This document shows positions 38,709-46,680 of a stretch of 64,000 nt of DNA, one piece after another (position 1 is the first letter of the stretch; each line of letters begins with the position of its first letter). The DNA is from Streptomyces sp. NBC_01314 (GTDB taxonomy: Bacteria; Actinomycetota; Actinomycetes; Streptomycetales; Streptomycetaceae), in NCBI RefSeq assembly GCF_041435215.1, contig NZ_CP108394.1, forward strand, positions 2,728,001-2,792,000, read 5' to 3'. The notes below the pieces were generated by a model. It was not told where the DNA came from and searched no databases. It saw nothing but the letters and a program-made list of their open reading frames with translations. A program made the position numbers and the translations under genes.

Positions 38709-38900
38709 ATGACCACCAGATCGCAGCGGGTCTGCCGGAACGGAGCCGAATCCTGGCGGTCGGCGCGGTGGCGGCGTTCCTCACCGCGTAGCCTCCGGGA
38801 CCCGGGCCGCCGTGGTGATCGCCTGCGATGAGGTGGCCGTGGACCTGCCCCGCGTGTTCGGGCAGGAACGCACCAACAACCGGAGCATGTGGTGTTGCCG
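38709..38900 (+). pseudogene. Possible remnant of a secreted-protein N terminus
   Basis: GAGGAGTGG precedes an ATG at 38709, but the hydrophobic signal-like segment (ILAVGAVAAFLTA) is in another frame and ends at a TAG. A further frame change would continue ASGTRAAVVIACDEVAVDLP. This is the pattern of a decayed exported-protein gene with two frameshifts. No family is recognisable, so the call is tentative. Confidence 0.3.
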
Positions 38901-38962
38901 GTGCCGCCGGTCAATCCGATTCCGGAGCCATCGCAGCCACGTTTTTAGCTTGTATATGCGAA

Positions 38963-38996
38963 GAACGGGCCGCAGGGTTTTCCCTCCGGCCCGTTC
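38963..38996. terminator. Strong hairpin terminator
   Basis: 15-base arms (GAACGGGCCGCAGGG / CCCTCCGGCCCGTTC, one mismatch) around a TTTT loop, followed by GGGTTTTCC. It stands alone in the gene-poor patch and probably terminated a gene now lost. Confidence 0.8.
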
Positions 38997-39254
38997 GGGT
39001 TTTCCGTACCGCTGTCAGATGCTCCGGCGGGGCACCGCGGAGCGGCGGCTCGGCCACTGCCTCGCTGTGCCGCTGTTCCCCCGTGAGTCTGCCCTCGTCT
39101 TGCCGTACGGCCGGTGGCTGTGGTTGATCGGGCGGTGGCGGCTGCTCGGGCCTCGGCCGAAGAGATATTCACACACTGCCCGACGGCTCGAAGAGCTTCA
39201 GGCGACACGAGCCGGATCACAAGCCACTAATACTGCAGCACTGCGGCTGCAGGA

Positions 39255-40208
39255 CTAAATGACATCCTGCTGTTCCAGCCATTTCGTAATCGCCTGGTTC
39301 GTTTCTTCCGGCTTCTCTTGCTGGATCCAATGACCGCAATCCAGATTGACCACTTCCACATGGGGCACGAACTCTGCCAGCTTTTCAGACCTCTGGATCA
39401 CATCCCGGTCGCCGTAGATCATGAGTGTGGGCTGCTGGATGATCGGGTCCACGTCCGCCAGCAAGCGCCAGTTACGGTCAAGGTTCCTGTACCAATTCAC
39501 ACTGCCCGTGAACCCTGTCGATTCGAAGGCGGAGACGAAAACGGCCAGTTCGCTGTCGCTCATGACGGGATCACCGAGTGGCGTTTCCGCTCTGGCGAGA
39601 TCGATCATCGCCATACCCGGCCGAGGCTCCCTGGGGGGCTCGTTCTTCCGGTACATGTTGCGAAGGAACTGGAAGGTGTTCTCTTCGAACACGGCGTCCG
39701 CGACGCCTGGCTGCCGATTGAAGTGGACGAAATAGAAGTCGCCGCCGAGCACATCTTCCATGAACTCGATCCAGGGCTTTTCTCCGCGCTCCTGGTAAGG
39801 CAGGCTCAGGTTGATCACTTTGTTTACACGGTTCGGATGCAGCAGGGTCAGTCCCCAGACGACCATTGCACCCCAGTCATGACCGACAAAGGTGGCATCC
39901 TCGTATCCGTAGTGATCGAGAAGTGCGACGAGATCACCCGACAGGTGTTCAATGTCGTAGTCCGTCACTTCGGCCGGACGGGATGAATTGCCATAACCCC
40001 GCTGGTTCGGAACGATGACATGGTAGCCCGCTGCGGCGAGGGCGGGCATCTGATGGCGCCAGGAAAAGGCGTGCTCCGGCCAGCCATGACAGAGCACGAT
40101 GGGCTTTCCGGCATTCTGCCGGCCTGCTTCAAAGACTTCAAGCTCCACACCGTTGACCGAAATAAGGGTGGGCTTGGGAAAATCGGCTGGATCGAACATT
40201 GCATTCAT
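39255..40208 (-). CDS. Epoxide hydrolase-like alpha/beta hydrolase, low GC
   Basis: A 317-residue cytoplasmic alpha/beta hydrolase of the soluble epoxide hydrolase type. It has HGWPE (residues 41-45, oxyanion), nucleophile Asp111 in GHDWGA, a cap domain with tyrosines, GDRD for the charge-relay acid and a histidine near residue 293 (LDCGHW). Such enzymes open epoxides to diols. AGAGAGGA lies about seven bases before ATG 40208. Base composition is unlike its neighbours: 35 of 60 bases at 39361-39420 and 33 of 60 at 39781-39840 are G or C, against 43 of 60 in the adjacent WYL gene at 40801-40860. It looks acquired. It is divergent from the WYL regulator, which probably controls it. Confidence 0.88.
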   Translation of the reverse strand: MNAMFDPADFPKPTLISVNGVELEVFEAGRQNAGKPIVLCHGWPEHAFSWRHQMPALAAAGYHVIVPNQRGYGNSSRPAEVTDYDIEHLSGDLVALLDHYGYEDATFVGHDWGAMVVWGLTLLHPNRVNKVINLSLPYQERGEKPWIEFMEDVLGGDFYFVHFNRQPGVADAVFEENTFQFLRNMYRKNEPPREPRPGMAMIDLARAETPLGDPVMSDSELAVFVSAFESTGFTGSVNWYRNLDRNWRLLADVDPIIQQPTLMIYGDRDVIQRSEKLAEFVPHVEVVNLDCGHWIQQEKPEETNQAITKWLEQQDVI

Positions 40209-40358
40209 TGCATTTCCTCTCTTTCTTTTCGAGGTGATCAGGCTCGGGCGACGAAGGTTCCCGAAGACGGCGTCGGCGCACCCCCGACGGGCCGGGGGCC
40301 GATACGGCCGTGGGCAGTGGGACCCGCCGGTGAGGCCATGTCGCCATCCTGCCGACCG

Positions 40359-40383
40359 AAACCGGTCATCCCATGACCGGTTT
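40359..40383. promoter_or_regulatory. 11-3-11 perfect inverted repeat operator
   Basis: Arms AAACCGGTCAT and ATGACCGGTTT with a 3-base centre, in the 194-base gap between the divergent epoxide hydrolase and WYL genes. One possible WYL start (ATG 40373) lies inside it, which argues for the later start. It is probably the WYL protein's own site and may also control the hydrolase. Confidence 0.75.
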
Positions 40384-40402
40384 TTGTGGAAGTGTCGTCG
40401 GC

Positions 40403-41350
40403 ATGCGAACCGACCGGCTGGTGGCCGTCCTCCTCCTGCTGCAACGGCGCGAGCAGGTGACAGCAGCAGAGGTCGCCCGAGAGCTGGAGGTCTCCGAGCG
40501 CACCGCCCGCCGCGACCTCGACGCCCTGGCCATGGCCGGGGTGCCCGTGTACTCCATGCAGGGCCGAAGCGGTGGCTGGCGCCTCGTGGGCGGCGCCCGC
40601 ACCGACCTGTCCGGGCTGACCGCGAGTGAGGCCCGCGCTCTGTTCCTGGTCGCCGGCCCGGCCTCGGCCGCGACACCGGCCGTGAAAGCAGCACTGCGCA
40701 AGCTCGTCCATGCCCTGCCGGAACCCTTCCGGGTCCAGGCCGAGGCAGCAGCGTCGTCGCTGGTCACGGACGCGCAACGATGGGGGTCGAGCCCGATCGA
40801 GCACCGACCGCCCCGCTTCCTCGACGAACTCCAGGACGCGGTGATCCGCGGCGTCCAGGTACGGCTCGGCTACGTCGACCGCAAAGGCACCGAAACCGAG
40901 CGAACCGTCCACCCCCTGGGCATCGTCGCCAAAGGCCCGTCGTGGTACCTCGTCTCCAACACCGAGGCCGGCCGACGGACCTTCCGGATCGACCGCGTGT
41001 CGTCCGCCGACCCGACCGACGATCCCGTGCGCCGACCCGAGGACTTCGACCTTGCCGAGAGCTGGCGCGAGATCGCCGACGAGGTCGACCGCAAGCGAAC
41101 GCCCCTCGAAATCCAGGCGGTATGCGCGCCCCACGGGATAGGCCTGCTCCGGATGGCGCTCGGCGGTCGGCTCGAGGTGGGAGGTTCCACGACCGACGGC
41201 CGCATCGAGGTCGTGATCCGCGGCCACAACGAGTACATGCTCGCCGGCGAGCTTGCCGGGCTGGTCGAATGGCTCGAGGTGACTGGCCCTCCGGGTGTGC
41301 GAGACCACCTGGTCTCGATCGGCAACGCGCTCGTCGAGCGATACGGCTGA
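40403..41350 (+). CDS. HTH/WYL-domain transcriptional regulator
   Basis: A 315-residue DeoR/HTH_11-type regulator: winged helix at residues 1-55 (AAEVARELEVSERTARRDLDALAMAGVPVY) and a WYL domain at about 130-210 (VRLGYVDRKGTETERTVHPLGIVAKGPSWYLVSNTEAGRRTFRIDRV), followed by the C-terminal extension. WYL domains bind small ligands or nucleic acids and make the protein respond to effectors. ATG 40403 is preferred over 40373 because the latter sits within the palindrome. Divergent from the epoxide hydrolase; likely a local repressor or activator for it. Confidence 0.9.
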   Translation: MRTDRLVAVLLLLQRREQVTAAEVARELEVSERTARRDLDALAMAGVPVYSMQGRSGGWRLVGGARTDLSGLTASEARALFLVAGPASAATPAVKAALRKLVHALPEPFRVQAEAAASSLVTDAQRWGSSPIEHRPPRFLDELQDAVIRGVQVRLGYVDRKGTETERTVHPLGIVAKGPSWYLVSNTEAGRRTFRIDRVSSADPTDDPVRRPEDFDLAESWREIADEVDRKRTPLEIQAVCAPHGIGLLRMALGGRLEVGGSTTDGRIEVVIRGHNEYMLAGELAGLVEWLEVTGPPGVRDHLVSIGNALVERYG

Positions 41351-41400
41351 GACCGTCCCGTAGTGTCGAGGTTCGGATCTTGGAGGCGTCCTCGCTTCGA

Positions 41401-41450
41401 AGCTCCGTTGGGCGCAGGCGACCTGGGAAGGTCACCTCCGCAACGGAGCT
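41401..41450 (+). terminator. Hairpin downstream of the WYL gene
   Basis: Perfect 10-base arms (AGCTCCGTTG / CAACGGAGCT), with an inner GACCT / AGGTC pair in the 30-base loop, about 50 bases after the stop. The large loop makes termination only probable. Confidence 0.5.
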
Positions 41451-41877
41451 GCGTTGCGTCTGGTCGCGCGCCCTCCCGGCATCGTCACGTCACGCACTTT
41501 GCGGTGCGGATGGTCGACCGCGGGCTGCGTCTTTACGAGCAGAGGGCCGCAGCTCACGTGTGGCGAGACGCCGTTTGCGGCTGGTGACGATCCTGCTGCC
41601 CGGTCGGTGAACGACCCAGGTCAGCGGCGATGACGAAGGGCCGCATCCGGCCGATACACCGGTGCAGGGCGGAGTAATCGATTACGCCCGCACGTACGCG
41701 CACCCCTACCGCCACCGCATCGGCAGACCCTCCTCCGCCAGCCGAACTCACCCACACCCCTTCGCCGCACAATCCACGACCACGCAAAACGGCTCTTTTA
41801 GGGCGACACTCGACGGCATTCCGCACACGCCACCCGATCCCGACGATTGACCGTCGATCGAACCCGGACCTACGGTA
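41451..41877. other. Gene-poor stretch before the dehydrogenase
   Basis: No supported gene. Short frames on both strands have unusual composition and no start or RBS. AT-richer patches occur near 41770-41800. The 11-mer TTTAGGGCGAC (41797-41807) also occurs at 49938. Confidence 0.5.
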
Positions 41878-41889
41878 GAAGACGTTTTC
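41878..41889 (+). promoter_or_regulatory. LacI-type operator GAAGACGTTTTC
   Basis: Near-palindrome with one asymmetric position, 54 bases upstream of the dehydrogenase start and directly before TCTAGAATTG, a possible -10 region. It differs by one base from the perfect palindrome at 43077, before the importer operon. Confidence 0.6.
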
Positions 41890-41943
41890 TAGAATTGTCT
41901 CCGCAGCAACCCCTGCGTCCGACCCCAGCTCTCCAGGAGATTC

Positions 41944-42957
41944 ATGCCCAGCGCCCAGCCGACGCGAGCCGTGTTCGCCATGGATCCGGTGCATCTGCCC
42001 CTGCTCTTCCCGCCGCCGCTCATGGCACGGCTGCGGGAGGTGGCCGAGATCGACCCCGAGTTCGTCGTACGGGACTTCGCCGATCCCGCGTACGCCTCCA
42101 CGCTGGCCGGGGCCGAGGTGCTGATCACCGGCTGGGGCTGCCCCCATCTCGACGCGGACGCGCTGAAGGCGACACCCCGGCTGCGTACCGTCCTGCATGC
42201 CGCGGGCTCGGTCCGCTCACTGGTCGGCGAGGCCCTGTGGCAGAGCGGGGTCACCGTCTCCAGCGCGGTGGCCGGCAACGCGCTGCCGGTGGCCGAATAC
42301 ACCCTCGCGATGATCCTGCTGGCCGGGAAGAACACCTTCGACCAGCGCGAACGCTTCCGGCGGACACACACCTACCCCTCCCCCGCCGAGACCGCCGCCA
42401 TCGGCAACGTGGGCCGCCGGGTCGGGGTCATCGGGGCCTCGCGAGTCGGCCGCCGGCTCCTCGAACTGCTGAAGCCGTTCGACTTCGCCGTCTCGCTCTA
42501 CGACCCGTTCGTCGACACGACGGGGGCCGCCGCGCTGGGCGCCGAACCGATGACCCTGGAGGACCTGCTGCGCACCAGCGACATCGTCAGCCTCCATGCC
42601 CCCGACATCCCCGAGACCTACCGCATGCTCGACCGCGGCAGACTCGCGCTCATCCGGGACGGAGGCGTCCTCATCAACACCTCCCGGGGCGCCCTGGTCG
42701 ACCCGGACGCGCTCACCGACGAGCTGCTCTCCGGTCGGCTCAACGCCGTCCTGGACGTCACCGAACCCGAGCCGCTGCCCGTCGGCTCCCCGCTCTACAA
42801 CCTCCCCAACGTCTTCCTCACCCCGCACATCGCGGGTTCCCTCGGCAATGAGCTGGAGCGCCTCGGCCGTACCGTCGTCGAGGAGTTGGAGCGCCTCACC
42901 TGTGGCCTGCCACCCGCCCACGAGGTACGACACACGGACATGGCCCGGGTCGCCTGA
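41944..42957 (+). CDS. D-isomer-specific 2-hydroxyacid dehydrogenase
   Basis: A 337-residue NAD(P)-dependent cytoplasmic enzyme. The dinucleotide fold has GVIGASRVGRRLLELL. The catalytic set is Arg in INTSRGALVD, Glu in TEPEPLPVGS and His in TPHIAGSLG. The N-terminal substrate domain contains VLHAAGSVRSL. It interconverts a 2-keto acid and a D-2-hydroxy acid; the exact substrate is not evident. CAGGAGA precedes the ATG. An operator of the same type as that before the following importer operon sits in its promoter, so it probably acts in the same sugar pathway, perhaps on a sugar-acid derivative. Confidence 0.9.
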   Translation: MPSAQPTRAVFAMDPVHLPLLFPPPLMARLREVAEIDPEFVVRDFADPAYASTLAGAEVLITGWGCPHLDADALKATPRLRTVLHAAGSVRSLVGEALWQSGVTVSSAVAGNALPVAEYTLAMILLAGKNTFDQRERFRRTHTYPSPAETAAIGNVGRRVGVIGASRVGRRLLELLKPFDFAVSLYDPFVDTTGAAALGAEPMTLEDLLRTSDIVSLHAPDIPETYRMLDRGRLALIRDGGVLINTSRGALVDPDALTDELLSGRLNAVLDVTEPEPLPVGSPLYNLPNVFLTPHIAGSLGNELERLGRTVVEELERLTCGLPPAHEVRHTDMARVA

Positions 42958-43010
42958 ACCGCGCCGCCGCCACACACACGCACGGCGCACGCCCCTCCGC
43001 ACAACGCGCA

Positions 43011-43040
43011 TCACCGCGCATCACCGCGCATCACCGCGCA
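43011..43040. repeat. 10-bp tandem repeat, three copies
   Basis: TCACCGCGCA is repeated exactly three times between the dehydrogenase gene and the importer promoter. It has no coding role that I can see. Confidence 0.85.
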
Positions 43041-43076
43041 GCGCCGTACCGGCCCCCCGACGAACCAGGCCTGCAT

Positions 43077-43088
43077 GAAAACGTTTTC
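43077..43088 (+). promoter_or_regulatory. Perfect operator palindrome GAAAACGTTTTC
   Basis: A 12-bp perfect palindrome typical of LacI-family sites, 320 bases before the binding-protein gene in a 450-base intergenic region. An AT-richer stretch (43261-43300, including CAACCGTTTACTATACG) nearer the gene probably holds the promoter. Matches the site at 41878 with one change. Confidence 0.65.
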
Positions 43089-43408
43089 GCGCCTCACCTC
43101 CGTGAGCACCCCGCCCGCGACGACCCTCCCGCCGTTCGACGCATCTCTGACCTGGGCACTCCTCGTCACTTCACGGCCACCGAGCGACGACTTCCGGCAA
43201 TCCCACCGACAATCCGGCGTAACAATTTGCCGTTGCGCTCTTGCGTGGGTCAATCGGGCGACCTACGTTTCGTAGCAACCGTTTACTATACGTTCGCAGG
43301 GGTCCCGAGACACGAGCTGACGGTCCGCCTCGCTCGCCGTCGCCCCACCGAGCCGCCCCTCGCGCTCCCCCACTTCCGCGATCGTCTACGTCGAAGGATG
43401 ACCGTACG

Positions 43409-44749
43409 ATGAACTCCCTCAGCCCTCGGAGAAGGTTCGCCCGCGTCGCCGTCGCGAGTGTGGCGCTGACAGGTCTGCTCGCCGCCTGCGGCGGCTCGGA
43501 CTCCGGCGACGACGGTTCCTCCGGAGCCACCGGTCCGGTCACCCTCCCCTTCTGGGGCTGGGCCAACGGCCAGGAAGCCCTCGTCAAGGCCTTCAACTCC
43601 TCCCACAAGGACGTCCAGCTCAAGTACACCAAGGTCACCGACCAGTTGACCATGCAGAAGCAGCTCAGCAACGCGGTGAAGGCGGGCAACGCCCCCTGTC
43701 TGCTGCAGAACACCGCCGAGTACGTGACGACCTGGGTGTCGCAGGGCGCGCTCGCCGACATCACCGAGTACGTCGGGCCGAGCAAGGACAAGTTCAACGC
43801 CGGCGCGTGGGCCGGGGTCCAGGTGCAGGACAAGGTCTACGGCGTCCCCACCAGCGCGGCGCCCGCCTTCACGATCTACCGCACCGACGTCTTCAAGAAG
43901 TACGGCCTCGACGCGCCCGCGACCTGGGACGACTTCATCGCCGCCGGCAAGGTTCTGAAGAAGCACGACATCCACATCACCAACTACGCCGGTGAGGACC
44001 CGAGCACCCTGGAGGTGCTCGCGATGCAGGCTGGGGCCCACTGGTACGCGATCGACGGCGACTCCTGGAAGGTGGACTTCGAGGACGAGGGCAGCCTCAA
44101 GGCCGCCGACGTGATCCAGCAGATCATCGACAACAACCTCAACTCCAAGCTCTCCTTCGCCGACTACGCGGCCGTGCAGCGCAACTACGACAAGGGCGGC
44201 ACGGTCACCCGCCAGATCTCCACCTGGCAGATGTCCGGCATGGTGCAGAACTTCACCGACTCCTTCGGCAAGTGGGCGCTCACCCCGTGGCCGACGTACA
44301 AGGGCGAGGCGGCCAAGACGCCGGCCGGCACCAATCAGAGCGGTGGCATGAATCTGGTCACCGAGCAGTGCGAGTACAAGAAGCAGGCGGCCGAGGCGGC
44401 CCTGTGGCTGTCCACGGACACCGGCGCGGTCAAGTCCATGGCGAGCCCGGAGACCGGCAGCGGCGTCATGCCGGCGCTCGCCGACAGCGACTCCTATGTG
44501 GCCGAGGCGATCTCGGAGAAGCTGCTCGGTGACCACTACGAGCCCGGCAAGAAGGTCGTCACGGACAGCCTGGGCACCGTCACCGCCGACTGGGTCTACG
44601 GTCCGAACTGGACCGCCATGTTCACCGAGTTGCAGAGCGAGTGGGGCAAGGTCGTCAGCAAGGAACAGAAGGTCACCGATCTGCTCGCGCACATGCAGGA
44701 GTGGACGGTCAAGGACCTGAAGTCGCGCGGTATCAACGTCAAGGGCTGA
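43409..44749 (+). CDS. Sugar ABC transporter solute-binding lipoprotein
   Basis: A 446-residue CUT1-type binding protein. The signal peptide ends in the lipobox LLAAC with lipidated Cys27. The mature part has VTLPFWGWANGQEALVKAFN at the start and aromatic residues typical of oligosaccharide sites. It is only distantly similar to the binding protein at 2166, so it likely has a different ligand. First gene of an operon with two permeases and a cytoplasmic GH43 enzyme, suggesting uptake of xylo- or arabino-oligosaccharides. Start ATG 43409 is preceded by AAGGATG. Confidence 0.92.
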   Translation: MNSLSPRRRFARVAVASVALTGLLAACGGSDSGDDGSSGATGPVTLPFWGWANGQEALVKAFNSSHKDVQLKYTKVTDQLTMQKQLSNAVKAGNAPCLLQNTAEYVTTWVSQGALADITEYVGPSKDKFNAGAWAGVQVQDKVYGVPTSAAPAFTIYRTDVFKKYGLDAPATWDDFIAAGKVLKKHDIHITNYAGEDPSTLEVLAMQAGAHWYAIDGDSWKVDFEDEGSLKAADVIQQIIDNNLNSKLSFADYAAVQRNYDKGGTVTRQISTWQMSGMVQNFTDSFGKWALTPWPTYKGEAAKTPAGTNQSGGMNLVTEQCEYKKQAAEAALWLSTDTGAVKSMASPETGSGVMPALADSDSYVAEAISEKLLGDHYEPGKKVVTDSLGTVTADWVYGPNWTAMFTELQSEWGKVVSKEQKVTDLLAHMQEWTVKDLKSRGINVKG

Positions 44750-44760
44750 GGCATCCTTCG

Positions 44761-45645
44761 ATGATTCGCTCCCAGCGCTGGAAGGGTGCCGCGTTCACGG
44801 TGCCCTTCCAGCTCGGATTCGTCTTCCTCTATCTGGTGCCCATCGGGTACGCGGTCCACGAGTCGCTGTTCCAGGAGAAGCAGTCCGGGCTCGGACTCGG
44901 CGGCGCGACCCGGGAGTTCTCGGGGTTCGAGAACTACCAGCTCGGGCTGACCGACTCGGCGTTCATGGGCTCCATCCTGCGGGTGGTGCTGTTCGCCTGC
45001 GTCCAGATCCCGTTCATGCTGCTGGTCAGCCTGGTCCTGGCACTGCTTTTGGACGCGCTCACCTCGAAGACCGCGAACCGCTTCCGCATCCTGCTGCTGG
45101 TCCCGTACATGATCCCGGGCGTGGTCGCGGCGATCGTGTGGATCAACCTGTACAGCCCCGAAGTCGGCCCGCTCACCCCGATCGGCGACCTCTTCGGGTT
45201 CGACTGGAACTTCTTCGCGCCCTCCATGGTCTGGCCGTCCATCGGCAACCTCCTCACCTGGCACGGCATCGGCTACAACATGGTGATCATCTACTCGGCG
45301 CTGCAGGGCGTGCCCCGCGAACTGTTCGAGGCCGCCCGCCTCGACGGTGCCTCCGAGACCCGGATCGCGCTGAGCATCAAGATCCCGTTCGTGCGCGCGG
45401 CGCTGGTCCTGACCGGACTGCTCTCGATCATCCAGATGCTGCAGATCTTCAACGAGCCGGCGCTGTTCCGGAACATCACCCCGGAGACCGTCGACGACAG
45501 CTTCACCCCGATCATGATCATCTACAACCAGGCGTTCAACGCGGGCAACTACCACTACGCCGCCGCCCTGTCGGTGCTCCTCGCCCTGATCCTCGGCGTC
45601 GCCTCCCTCCTCTTCTACCGGCTGACCTCGAAGGAGGTCGACTGA
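44761..45645 (+). CDS. Sugar ABC transporter permease (MalF-type)
   Basis: A 294-residue membrane permease, six hydrophobic segments, EAA loop ELFEAARLDGASETRIALSI. It starts 11 bases after the binding-protein stop, and its TGA overlaps the ATG of the next permease (TGATG), so the two are translationally coupled. No ATPase in the operon. Confidence 0.93.
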   Translation: MIRSQRWKGAAFTVPFQLGFVFLYLVPIGYAVHESLFQEKQSGLGLGGATREFSGFENYQLGLTDSAFMGSILRVVLFACVQIPFMLLVSLVLALLLDALTSKTANRFRILLLVPYMIPGVVAAIVWINLYSPEVGPLTPIGDLFGFDWNFFAPSMVWPSIGNLLTWHGIGYNMVIIYSALQGVPRELFEAARLDGASETRIALSIKIPFVRAALVLTGLLSIIQMLQIFNEPALFRNITPETVDDSFTPIMIIYNQAFNAGNYHYAAALSVLLALILGVASLLFYRLTSKEVD

Positions 45646-46625
45646 TGGCCACGACCACCACCGACTCCCCCAAGAACCCTGGCAACGCAGGGAATACCAG
45701 GAAAACCGGGAAAACCCGGAAGCCTGAGAAGTCCGGGAGGTCCGGCGTGCCTCCCGTCCGGCGGATGGCCGACCCCGACCCCGCCTCGCGCGGACGCGGT
45801 GGCCAGCGGTTCATCCTGCTCGGCCTGATCCTGGCGAGCGTCTACAGCCTGTTCCCCGTGTGGTGGCTGATCGTCGCCGCCACCAAGGACCGGGTGGGGC
45901 TGTACCAGAGCAACGGCCTGTGGTTCTCCGGCATGCACCTCTGGGACAACCTGCATCAGCTGTTCACCTACGAGGACGGCATCTTCCTGCGCTGGACCGC
46001 CAACTCGTTCCTGTACGCCGGTGTCGGCTCCCTCGGGGGCACACTCATCGCGCTGGCAACCGGTTACGGCCTGGCCCGCTTCGACTTCCCCGGCCGGGGT
46101 GTGGTGTTCGCGTGCGTGGTGGGCTCGTTCCTGATCCCGATCGCCCTGCTCACGCTCCCGCTGTACCTGATGTTCTCGGAGATCGGCCTGGTCGACACCC
46201 CCTGGGCGATGCTGATCCCCTGCCTCATCAACCCCTTCAGCGTGTATCTGGCGAAGGTCTACACCGAGGCGACGATCCCCTTCGAACTGCTGGAGGCGGC
46301 CCGTATCGACGGCGCCGGTGAGCTGCGGATCTTCTTCAGCATCGTGCTGCGGATGATGACCACGGGCGGCGCGACCGTCTTCCTGCTCGCCTTCGTCAAC
46401 ACCTGGAACGCCTTCTTCCTGCCGCTCACCGTCCTGCGCGGCGAGGAGAACTGGACGCTGAACCTCGGCCTCTACAACTGGACCGGCAAACGCCTCGAAT
46501 CCGGCATCGACCTGACCAGCCTCGTCCTGACCGGCGCCCTGCTCTCCATCGTCCCACTCGCGATCATGATGACCGCGATGCGCCGCTACTGGCGGTCGGG
46601 CGTCACTCTGGGGGCGCTCAAGTGA
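45645..46625 (+). CDS. Sugar ABC transporter permease (MalG-type)
   Basis: A 326-residue permease with six hydrophobic segments and the EAA loop ELLEAARIDGAGELRIFFSI. The N terminus carries an unusually long basic, low-complexity leader of about 50 residues (many Lys, Arg, Gly and Pro, with repeated NxGNxRKTGKTRKP-like units) before the first helix. It overlaps the preceding gene by one base and is followed after 55 bases by the GH43 gene. Confidence 0.93.
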   Translation: MATTTTDSPKNPGNAGNTRKTGKTRKPEKSGRSGVPPVRRMADPDPASRGRGGQRFILLGLILASVYSLFPVWWLIVAATKDRVGLYQSNGLWFSGMHLWDNLHQLFTYEDGIFLRWTANSFLYAGVGSLGGTLIALATGYGLARFDFPGRGVVFACVVGSFLIPIALLTLPLYLMFSEIGLVDTPWAMLIPCLINPFSVYLAKVYTEATIPFELLEAARIDGAGELRIFFSIVLRMMTTGGATVFLLAFVNTWNAFFLPLTVLRGEENWTLNLGLYNWTGKRLESGIDLTSLVLTGALLSIVPLAIMMTAMRRYWRSGVTLGALK

Positions 46626-46680
46626 CCCGTCCGGTGCCTGCTCGACTGTCCGTCCCTCTGGAAGCACCGGGAGTTCACTC

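Larger units (their letters stand above)
38231..39254. other. Decayed, gene-poor 1-kb stretch
   Basis: Several frames stay open by GC bias but none has a convincing start, RBS and protein-like composition. A short plus-strand frame at 38268-38483 (starting SDDPRIGFLKADMARF) is unrecognised. Apart from a signal-peptide-like remnant near 38709 and a strong hairpin at 38963-38996, I see nothing functional. It borders a low-GC gene and is probably degraded acquired DNA. Confidence 0.5.

Noticed and set aside
38252..38914. 220-residue minus-strand frame in the decayed patch
   Set aside because: Arg/Pro-rich with no recognisable motif; no support beyond an open frame.
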